Of a stretch of DNA of 64,000 nt, positions 48,701-60,700 are shown piece by piece (the first letter of the stretch is position 1; each line of letters opens with the position of its first letter). The DNA comes from Xiphophorus maculatus. Taxonomy: Eukaryota > Chordata > Actinopteri > Cyprinodontiformes > Poeciliidae. The notes beneath the pieces are model-generated. The model had not been told where the DNA came from. It was given only the letters and a program-made list of their open reading frames with translations, and searched no databases. The DNA lies in NCBI RefSeq assembly GCF_002775205.1, contig NC_036464.1:248001-312000 (forward strand), in the 5' to 3' direction. Both the position numbers and the translations under genes were made by a program.

Positions 48701-51700
48701 ACAAGAAATAAAATTTAAGTTTAATGAAAAAACAAAAATAAAATTGGTAGTAAATTACCAAAAAATATGAATAGAAACCAAAACTTCCCAACAATTTCCC
48801 AAAAACTTGAATCAATTAATAGTAAATTATAGCAAATCAGCAACCTTTTTAAGTTACTAAGGAGATTTTAAAAGAACAAAACATGTTAAACTCTTACTTC
48901 CCCATAAACAGAGATATTCTTACAGAAGTACTGTCTGTTACTCTTGAAGGAAAGTTAAAACTTGCATTAACTCACCACAGCCCTCAAAAACAACCGTGCG
49001 TTTTGGCGCCATGTTGTTTTTCATCATGTTGCGATTTTTCTCGTTAAATCCGCCACCTTCATTAATTTAACTTTAATTAGCACCTCAACAGGTTTAACGT
49101 CGTCATGCAGCTCGGCTGGCCGCCATGTTTGTTTTACGTATTAAGGGACTCCCTGCTTCAGGATGACCAGCGGCGCCCTCTGCTGGATGGAAGCCAAACT
49201 GCAACACTAAAAGAAGGTCTCAGCGGGCATTATTAGTTAATCGATATGAACTAAATTTAATCTAATAAACCATTAGTCGACCATTTGTTTGCATTCGTAG
49301 CTGAGAGTTGTGTGAGTTATGCAGAGGGACGTGTCAACGCAGCAGAGGAGGCGGCGCGCTTCCTCCTGCTTCCACTGACAGCAGCTGCAAACATTTCAGT
49401 TCTTAAACTCACACATGCAGACGTGAAAATGTGGATCTTCAGGCTTTCCAAAACAAAGGATGGCGTTTTTTATTTGTAAGTTTGCTTCTTTTTGTTTGTA
49501 TAAATAAATTTGCAGAAACTTGCCTTTTATTGGTTGTTTATTTAAGATTTCAGCTTGAAATTATAGTTCACTGTTTTGCAAAAATGCAATAATTTATGTT
49601 AAATAAGCTGTAAGCTGCTAACACTGAAAGGTAAATTTGTTTGGAAAAGAGATGGTGCTGTTTGTGAGCCACTTGTTTTTATTCCATAAAAGGACAGCTC
49701 GGTTTTCCTCATGCATGCCCCACTCAGCTTCACTGCATCCACATAAACGCAGTGAGTTCTGCAAAGGTATTCATCCTCCCTCAAGCTTTTTACACATTTT
49801 GTCACAAAGTTTACTGTGTCTTACCGTTTTTATTAGAAGGAGCAACATTAATTTGCATTTATTTCTTATTCTGACACCTTTAAATCCAGTGAAACCTGTT
49901 TAGAAATCTCCTAAACAGTAAACAAAGTCTATCTGTCTATAATTTAAAGAGAAAATTCACATTTTGCATGTTTTTGTACTTCCATTTGAGTCTCAACTGC
50001 TTTTAAAAACCGTCAAAGCGCTTACAAACAAAACACCCAACTGTTTCTACTGGCCAAAAGTTTATGTTCTTTGGTGTCTGGAAAACGAGCAGTTTCAAAA
50101 TCCTCCAGATGAAGTCGTATTTGGACACTGCACCGTTACTTAGCAACCACAGCAGAGGCCAGTCCGTTACCTAGCAACCCAAGTGAAACTCAAACATGTT
50201 TGTTCAGCTGGATTTATCGCTTTCTTTTTATTAGCTTCCTTTGTGTTGATATAATATTGTAGTAATACTGCCATCTCCCATTGCTGAAGGAACTTTAAAA
50301 ATCCATCCAGTCAACGATGGCGTCCATTATTACTTCCATAAACAGTTTGCTTCTGTTTGATGTTTACATTTTTCTTCTGACCATATGGGTCGCTTTGGGG
50401 TTGCAAACCGTTAACACAAAGGTCTGTTTGCAGTCACACTTAATTAGTAGCCCTGAACAGCCATGCAAAAAAAAAAAAAAAATCCGATTTCAGCAAAAAA
50501 ATTGGAATGGAGAATCAATACCTGCTGTGTGTATGAGTTGTTTTAAACTCAGATGGAAGTTGAAAACAACTTCAAGTCAAGCCTTTAGATATTATATGTA
50601 AAATATATGAAAAAGCACCATGTATTTTTCTGTGCAGGACTTTGTTTTGCTCTCTGTCGGTTTACGTCCCGACAGGTTTAAGACTTGTGTTGCTTGCATT
50701 CGTTTCCATCAACAGGGACCCGGCTCAGCTTCAGCTTCTGCACAACCAGGTCCTCCTGGAGCAGCAGCAGGAGAGCGAACCTCAGACCAAACCCCACACC
50801 CATCACCGGCCCCACCACCCATTCCAGACCCAGCTCCCCTCTGAGGTCCAAAGTCCCTCTGAGGGTCCTCTGTGGTCTCCCAGAATGCACCGTGAACCTC
50901 AGATTCCTCCGCTGAGCGCCACCAAACCTCCAGCTCCTTCGTTCAGCTCCGCCCCAGCCCTCAGCGCTGCCTCCTGGACTCCTCCTGCTGCTCCTCACCT
51001 CAACATGTCCCCTCTGGTGACCAGTCCGACCAACACCATCCACGCCTCCCATCTGAACCTTTCCCCCGCAGCTCTGAGCAGAGCCGGACCCAAACCCCAG
51101 TTCAGTTCTCCGCCGGCTCCAAAGCTCAGCGCCGCTCCACCAGACTCATCCGTTCTGCAGTTCATGTCCCCGACTCCTCAGCTCCGGAGCACTCACGCCT
51201 CCCTGATGAACCTGACCGCCGTGTCCTTCAGCTACACCCGGCCCAAGGAGTTCATCGCCGCTCAGACCCTCTCGCCCATCAGGAGTCTGTCTCCGACAGA
51301 ATCGCCGGTTCCGCTGCTGCAGGAGCTGGCCGCCGAGCTCAATTCGTCGGCGGCCAGCTCCCCGACCCCACCGCCGTTCTCCCCGCCGCTCACGTTCACC
51401 CCCACCAGGGTTCTCAAGTCGCCCACCAGTCCTCCGTCCCTGTTGTCGTCTCCCACGTTTCTGAACAGCGGTCTGGGCCTACGGGCCCAGTCGCCGCCGC
51501 AGGCGTCCTCCCCGACCTCCAGCAGCTCCTCGCCCAGCCCCATCCAGAACCCGGTGGCCTTCCTGAGCTCCGTCCTGCCGTCACTGAGCCCGAGTCAGCC
51601 CACCAACTCCATGGGGCTTCCCAAAGGAGCTCCGTCAGGGTGAGTTCCCTCTACGGCGCAAATGATTAATCGTGATTAATCGATTTTTTAAAATAATCGT

Positions 51701-54700
51701 CATTGATTCATCATCAAAAAAAATCTATTTTGTGAAGAAAAAAAAAACATATTCAGAGCAGCAATTCATCTAAAATTGTACAAAAATATATTTTGCATTT
51801 AAGATAAAAACACATTTGTCTGTAAATATGTTTGAGCCAAAACTTTTAAATCTATTTTTAATGGATAGAAAGGGCTTAAGTGGTTAAATGACAATGTAGA
51901 ATGTGCAATTTTTTGTTACCCAATTAATTGTCAGAATAATTGAACTTTTAAGTGATTATTAAATTAATAATCAGTTGCAGCCCTAGATCCTTCTCATAAA
52001 AGCTAGCGTTGCTACAAGCTAGCGTTGCCATGAGCTAGCGCTGCTATGAACAAGTGCTGCTATGAGCTAGTGCCGAACAACATGGCTCAAAAATAGAATC
52101 TTGATTTATGTTTTTTTTCATAGAACACGAGAACATTTTTTTTATTTTTACCGCAAACCTTCATTACATCTTCATCCTCTGCAGGGTCAAAAAGAAAACT
52201 CCCAAGACTCGCCTGCCGTCAGCTGAAAACATCAGTGAGAGCAAAGAGCTTCTCCTCCAGGACATGGAGAAGACACTTCGGTTAAAAAGCGATGCTCCTC
52301 AGTTTGCACATCAGCAGGTACCGTCTGAAATCTGAAATCTTTCTGTGCAAAAAACTGATCAGTTATTTTTAAAGTTTAACTCGGTGTGAAAGAAAACCAC
52401 AGAACAGAAAACAAATGTTACAACTTATGTTCTCCTCCAAACTTATCAAATAATATAGAAAAAGAGTTAAAGCTGAAACAGATTTTCATGTAAAACAAAC
52501 TATTTCTCTACATGGGATTGTTTTACACGTCTCCACCAGGTGTGTGAAAAGGTGTAAAAGGATGTTGCATGTATGCATTCTCCCCTCATGTTTGGATAAA
52601 CATGGAGTCAGACTAATTTCCACACCTCCTCCATATCAAAGTGCTGCAGCCACCATCATCCATGTCATTCACAGAGTAACAACACACAGTTTGCTCGCTC
52701 AAACCTGCAGCTTGTGTGTGGTTGTTGTTTTTTCTCAGCTTGTAGGATTAGGCCTGTCACAATAACACATTTTGATGGATGATAAACTCTCCCTGAAGTT
52801 ATTGCAGTAAATGATAATATTTTGGTTTTGAGACTATTTTCAAGTAATAAAATTTTAGTAATTTTAATGAATATTTAACACAGGAACTTGGAGACATTTA
52901 AAATATTCATTCTAGCTGAGACCAAAGCTGGAAGACTTTTATCATCCAGCTTTTGGTAGAAAGGGAGAAAATGACAAATCATGCAAAGAGAACCTACTGA
53001 GCTTGTTTTAATTTATCATGCAGCTAATACAAAGCTCTCATGTGACGTCACGCTTCGGTGAACTTTGCCATCTTGGCAGGCGGTTGCTATGGAGTTGCTA
53101 TGACAACAATAAAAAGGATACAAGCTTAGAGCTAGCTCCCGCCTCGTTCCTGTCTAACTTATAAACAACACAAATTACAACTATTACAACAAGTACTCTA
53201 CCCACCTCAGTGTAGTACTAAGTTACTTACTGTCGTACTTACTGCCGAATTAGCAGAATTAGCTTAGCTTATATAGCTTTTATCTGCTAGCTTAGACGGA
53301 CATGTATGCTACGTGTTTGTTACTACGTACTTACTCTGTCAGGCACCAGAACCATGTCATTCACATGAAGAGTTCGTAAGTTCTTTACAAATCATTTTAA
53401 AAGTTGATTGTTCAGGCCTCGAAACTCCACTATGGAGTACGTACTCTTCACTAGCTAGTTAGTCATATTGTAATAGGAAATCGGAGGCAGCTTGTCCACA
53501 TCGTCTGACATATTTTCCTTCTCCGTCTCATAGGGTCGATCCCAACAGCAGCCATTTTGTTCATGTACCGTATTTTCCGACGCACTGTTAATGAATGCTC
53601 TATTTTCGATCTTTTTTCATACATAAAGCGAAACAAAACAGTCAGATAAGTCAGTCAATAAGTAATACGTCGCGCAGTACGTATTACTCCGCGACGCTCC
53701 AGACTATGGTAGCCGTAATGTAACTAAAACATTTTGACAGAGCACAAAATCGCTCTTATGAGGCGCACTTTCATTTTTTGATATAATTAAAGGATTTTAA
53801 GTATGCCTTATAATCCGGAAAGTACGGGTATCTTTCTCTCACACACACGGTATTTTCTTTTCTTTTTTTTGTCTGGGAGCCATGAGTCCATTATGCTTTT
53901 ACCTACCAAGATGGCGCTGATCACTTCCGGTTCAGACCTGTGGGAGCTATGTATTGATTTGTTATTGTGACAGGCCTGTGCAGGATGTTTGTACCATTTG
54001 TGTGTATTTGGTGTTCATCCATCCCTGTCCTCTCGTAGAAGCTGAGTGTTAAGGGGAAAACAGCGAGCAGACTCCTTGGACCAAACAATGCTGCTACTGT
54101 CATTAACTATGATGAGGTACAAGGATCTTCCACGGCTCTGCTTTGCTCCTGGCTGAATGAGTTACCGTCTCAGACCAGAAACTTTCAAAATACGCGCACA
54201 TTATTCTGTTCTTTTACAAATAATCATTTTAATTAATATCTGTAATCCAGCATTTAAGCTTCTGTCGACTAATATATAACATGCACGAATAATTCAGTCA
54301 AAACTAATTGTGAAAATTCATAAAATTTTCAGCTTCCTATTAAATCTACATCTCAACTTTCCACTTGAAACTTTGGCAACAATTTTTAGCGTAATTATTC
54401 TCCCATGAAGTGCTTGAGATCCATACAACTAATTTGTGGTTTTATTTGGGGTCCGAAGGATAAAAAGAAACTGAGCGATTATTTCTCTGTTTTACCCTGA
54501 ACTGTTTGGTTTTATTGAGCAACAGGTTTTCTACCACCTAAATTAAGGCCAGACTAAGATTTTTTATTTTTTTTTGAAATTATGAGAATAAAATCAGCTT
54601 TTATTAGTAGAATAAAGACGTAATATTTCCAGAAGAAAGTCGTAAGAGTACTTGGAAAAAGTCTAATAATCATTTCAAAGTCCTGCGACTGATGATAATC

Positions 54701-57700
54701 TGATGCTGATGTGTTAAGAGGACTGATACCAAAGTATAATTTCACCAGATTCTTAACTTTCCTCATTTAATTTGTTTGTGAAGGACTTCTCATGAAATTA
54801 TTTTATCTTAGAACTTTATTCTCAGAGTGTGAGTTTATCCGGATAATATTATGATTTAATTCTGGTAATATTATGAGTTTATTGTCGTATGTCTACCAGA
54901 TTATTACAACTCGACTAGCCCCTTATAACTATGACTTGTTTCTTGTATTAGAACTTCTTGTAATATCACTTTTTCTGTGTACGACTTTATTCTCTTATTA
55001 TTAGAACTTCATGCTGACTTTCTTGTTTTATTACAACTTTTTTCTCCTAATTTTGCGACTTTTTCTCACATTATTATGAATATATTCTTGTAAAATGACC
55101 TTTTTGTGGCATGACTTCATTCTCATATGACTTTATTCTTGCAATTTATCTTTTTTTTTTTAGCCTGGTCCTGATACTCCGTTGTATTAAACAGACAGTC
55201 AAACTTCTCTGCATGAAAGTTCAAAATTTTTTGTAAAAGCTGCACCAATTTCTAAAACGTAACAGCAAACAGGATTTAATGAATTATAAATTTGTATTAA
55301 AGGTACATCTGACTTTACATGAGGAATAAGTTTGTATGCCTGATGATTCCTGCACATGGTTTTGCATGTGGCTGCAGTCGTCAGTTTCTCAGGCAGATTT
55401 GATGAAAATATGGAAACGTCGCTCTAACCCGACTGCCTGATTACTCGGACGTTGTTGCTTTTCTTTCTGCAGGAGTACAAAGTGTCCAACTTTGAGCAGC
55501 GGCTAATGAGTGAAATCGAGTTTCGCTTGGAGCGAACGCCGGTGGAGGAGTCGGACGACGAGGTTCAGCACGACGACATCCCGACCGGGAAATGCATCGC
55601 CCCGGTTTTTGACAAGAAGCTGAAGAACTACAAGGCGATGGAAGGCGTTCCCGTCACCTTCACCTGTAAAGTTCTGGGCGTCCCGTCTCCAAAGGTGAAA
55701 CCCGGCCCGGTTCTGACCGTCCGCCGTCGTTCCCCACACACAGTCGCTCACATCTTTGGTCCTGATCAGGTCTACTGGTTCAAGGACGGCAAGCAGATCC
55801 TGAAGAAGAACACCCAGTACCAGAAGCTGAGGGAAGGCGACGGGACCTGCTGCCTGCACATCGAGTCCACCGCCGCTGACGACGACGGAAACTACACCGT
55901 CATGGCCGCCAACCCTCAGGTTCAGTTTCATCTTTCCTCTCTTGGCCCGGTCCCAAAACTCGCACTTCTGCCCTGGTGGCCTTCAAATGCGCGTTCATGC
56001 TTGGGCTGAAAAGCTTGTGTAAAGGCGTTTCATCTCGGCTGATGTCAATAATTAGTATGTTTTTGCTTTAAATATCTGAAATACTCCCAAACCGGTGAAT
56101 GACATTTCTGGTTTTACTCACAGTTTTCACTTCATAATGTTTTTTACTTTTAAGCAGTAATGAGGCAAAACCTTAAACTGCTGCTGCGTAAGTTACTCAA
56201 CAGATTGTTGCTAGGCAACCAAATGTGTGGGGGGGTACTTGAAACTGCTAGTTACCCAGCAAGTTGTTGCTAGGCAACCAGAGAGCAGAGTTGGCTGGTA
56301 ACTAGTTATAGTTACTTGAGTTACTTTCTTGTAAAAATGTACTTGTAAGAATGTTTTTGCTACGCTGTACTTTTTAACTTTACTTAAAAATTGTTATTAT
56401 AAATTATCTCTGCACTTACCTGAGTAAAATTTCTGGATTTTCTACCCACTGAATGAAAAACAAACATGTTTTAACCTAAAATTCACCAGACACGGACACA
56501 CCTGTACTTTTTGTTAAAGTTTCCTCAGTTTCTTACTGAAAGAAACTGATCTGGAAAAAGTTATTTTGCTTGATTTTGTTATTTTTGGTCACTTAAATGA
56601 AGTATTGTCATTTGATTCTTAAAATGCCAAAATTTCCTTTTAACTTTATATTTGGTTCATCTGATGAAGTAATTTTTAAATATTAATCGATTGATAATTT
56701 GATTAGTTACTCAGTACTTGAGTAGACTTTTTATCAAATACTTTTTTACTCTTACTTGAGTCATTTCTTGGACGGCTACTTTTTACTTTTACTTGAGTAA
56801 AAACATGTTGAAGTAGTTCTACTCTTACCTGAATATATACGTAATCATACCTTTAAGTAGCTGAATGATAGCAGGAGGAATTGCCTTTAAGGCTCTGTTA
56901 AATTGACTTTTAATTAGTATTTTTTGACTAAATCATCATATGATAAAAAGTTTCCATCTTGAAAATATGGCAATGTTCAGCAAGGAAGCTGTCTGTCGCA
57001 AAAAAATCATTTTCCAAAGGTAAAGTATTGAAATAATTTTTGTTTTGCTCTACTGTACCTTTGTGAATACTATCAAATTTTTCTCCATGTTCAACAAGTT
57101 ATAGCAAACAGCCAAATATCTGCTGTAATGGCTTTGGAAAGCTAAAATATGTATACTGTACATTTAAAGTCAATTGCTTGTTGTAGTTGTCGTTTTTAAT
57201 GCCCAGTTCTGCCATTTTGGAATGAGGCGTACTGTAACAACTCTCTAATTTCTGCATGTTTGTAAGTTGTCGAACCCTTGTGTTCACTTCGACTGAGTGT
57301 GCGCTTCGGAGAGGGCTGCAGGGTGTTGAGCGAGTATTGGGAGTATTGGGCCTTTCTATCAACACCGTCCTGCTGGAGGCTCTGGCTGATTTTGGATTTG
57401 CTGTTTGGTGATCTCCAGGGACGAATCAGCTGCTCGGGACATTTGATTGTCCAATCTGGACCACCGCGAAGCCGGCTGACGCCTATTCAGTCTCAGAGGT
57501 GAGCAGACCTTAGATGGATGTGATCTGACAAACAGAGAGTGAGGAACAAGCAGTTACTTCCTGTTCCTGGACTAACATCAGTCTGATTTAGTGGATGTCC
57601 AAATCACTTTTAAGGGCAGTATTAACGCCATTTTATGTCACAATCAACTGTGTTACCATCACTGTTTATAAAAATCCCATATAGTTCAAATACGATTTAA

Positions 57701-60700
57701 AAGAAATTTGACATTGTAATTTAACTCCTTGAAATTGGGCCTCTGTCTCTTTAAAAACTCCTTCCTTCAGGAAGTCATCACCACATTTCTCCTCTATTAA
57801 CTTTTTAACAATGTTTTTACCAGCGATAACTCAGAAGTAGCTCCTATAATGAGCTCAGCAGGTCCACCAGGTGTTTGCTAATTGCTGCTGGCTAGTCTGA
57901 AGGAGCTGAGAGGGGGAGGAGCTCTGCCTTGAGGGCGGAGCTATGTCCATCCGGAAGTTTTGAAAACCTGAGTGGTTGTCATGGAGATTAAAGGATTTCT
58001 CAAACATGTATGAATTAGAAAAAGTTTATTTTACATAATACTGCTCCTTCAAACGTTTCACATTAGAATCCTCTGATCAAACCAGTTCCATAAGTTTAAA
58101 AAGCAGGCAGATGCGACCCATAGTCCAAACGGATCAACTCAGATCTTCTTACTGCCTAAAAACATCCAACTTACATTTGTGGATCTAATTCAGATCCGAA
58201 TGTTTTCAAAGCGTCTGCAGTCTGACCAAGTATGTCACATTTTAGAGAAGACAAGTGTTTCGTTGTTGACTTACCATCCAGAAACCACTTGCTGTATTCT
58301 TGATAGTTGTGCAGGAGGTTCTACTTCTGCTTTTCAGAGTTTCATGGTTGTATAATTGCGCATCTGGTTGCAGCCATTTTCATGAGTTTACACTCATGAT
58401 ACACTAATTCCTAATGTTGAGTTAGGGTCGTAGCCAGCAGCAGTTTTTTTGATTTAAAGTGACAAGAGGCCATAAAGCAGCTTAAATCTGATTATCTAGA
58501 AAGGATTTTGTGCATAAAATGTGATGAAAATGTTTTGTGTAGCTCATAGACAAAACATGAGCTACACAAAACTTGCTTCCTAACCTGGTCAAGGAAGCAT
58601 ATCAGGTCACCTTTAAAGTAAATGTTGCATTCTGTAATTTTGCTGCTGTTTTAACCTGATAAAATGACAGAAATGTTCTGTAACATGCCTTGCTGATGAT
58701 GATGCCAGGGTTCGCACTCGCATCCAGGAGGTGGAAGGTGAACAAACCCAGGAGCGTTTCTTCCGACCTCACTTCCTCCTGGCTCCCGGAGACATGATGG
58801 CTCACGAGGGCCGACTCTGCAGACTCGACTGCAAAGTACGGGCCATTAAAAACACCGAGAACATTAGCGTTTTGTTCTTCTTTTAGCTCCACCTTACTGT
58901 TGGTGTGTCATCTCCAGGTCAGTGGGCTCCCCAGCCCTGAGCTGATGTGGCTGGTCAACGGGAGGCCCATCTATCCAGACCTCAACCACAAGATGCTGGT
59001 GCGGGAGAACGGCGTCCATTCCCTGGTCATCGACCCGCTGACGCAGAACGACGCGGGAACGTATACGTGTATCGCGAGCAACAAGGCAGGACAGAGCTCC
59101 TTCAGCCTGGAGCTGAAAGTCGTTGGTGAGGTGCCACTAAGTTAACATTCATTAGCTGAGTTTCCGTTCACCAGATAATTGGACATTATGAAAATAAATT
59201 TACTTAATAAAAGCATGCCAATTAAAAATGTTAAAAAATTATAGACATTTTTGGCACTTCTTGTTTGTATTGAAATTAATTTATTTCGCAAATCTGTAAT
59301 GAAAACATGTTTTCGCATCGCACGAGTCACATGATCAGCAACCGGATGTTACTACTGCCGGAAACGACAAAGAAGATGACAGGAAGTAGGAGGATGATGT
59401 TTTTTAATGACTTTTTGCAAGAACTATCTTATTTACATGTGTTTTTAATTGCATTTCATATTTAATAGAAACAACGCAATTGCAAAGTTATTATTATTTT
59501 CCGATATTAGCGGAATATCGACAGTTTTGCGCACATTTGTAATAGAAACGCAGCATTTTTTTTTGCAGCACTTTTTTTTGTTTTGCCATAAAATAAGTGA
59601 AATAAATTTGATCTCTCTGCTTAGAGAAAGAAATGAAGCACCCGCCGCAGTTTGTGGAGAAGCTGCAGAACATGGGTATTCCTGAGGGGGCGCCGGTGAG
59701 GCTGGAGTGCCGCTTGGCGGGAATGCCGCCTCCGGCCATCTTCTGGAAGAAAGACAATGAAACTATTTCAAAAACGAAGAGCAGAATCAGGTTAGTACCT
59801 TTTGTTTTTATTTCTAAGAAAATTATACTAAAATCAGATTTGAATAATTTGTAACATAAAAAAGTGAATGGTTGTGAATCTTTACTGGTGGCAGATTGAT
59901 GTATACTGGTCAGAATATTATCATTTTGTTACCATGGAGGAATTAATCTAAGGGATATTTTTACCATCTAAACATTACGTTTGTCCTAAAAGTGACTAGA
60001 AGTTGAGACGTTTTATACAGTGATCTTAGTCGTTAACTTTACCTATTTTTTTTGTATGTTTAGCATTAGCTTCCAATGTTTTTTTTGTTTCGTAGTTTAG
60101 CGTTAACTTATGCTAATTTTTTTATGTGTTTAGTGCTTGCCTCTGTTAATTTTTTAACATTTTAGTGGTTCTGTTAGCTTTGATTAATGTTTTGTGTTTA
60201 GCTGTGTAGCTTTACTTCCCTCTCGTTTTTAATGTGTTTAGTGTTAGCCTCTGCTAATTGTTTTATGTGTTAAGCGGTTTAGCATTAGCTTCTGATCATT
60301 TTTTAAGTGTGCAGTAATTTAGTAGTAGCTTTTGCTAACTGTTTTGTGTGTTTAGCATTAGCTTCCACTAATTTTTTATGTGTTTAATGTTAGGTGTTAG
60401 AAGAGCTAACATTGTTGTTTAGCAAATTAGTAGTTAGTGGTCTTAGTTATTTAGTTAGCCAGCTAATAATGACTGCTACTGTAAGGCAAACATATGTCCT
60501 ACATCTATGGCAGCCATTTTGAAATATGAAACCTAAAACCAGAAAAATATAAAAGATTTCTGTGGACTAACTGGCAATTTTAGTGCAGAAATTAACTTTC
60601 CATGACAACCATGGTGGCCATCTTGAAAAATAAAAATAAAGAGTAAATATGATCTCTTTGCGTCCAATTATGTACGATTTGACACCAAAAGTATTCATTT

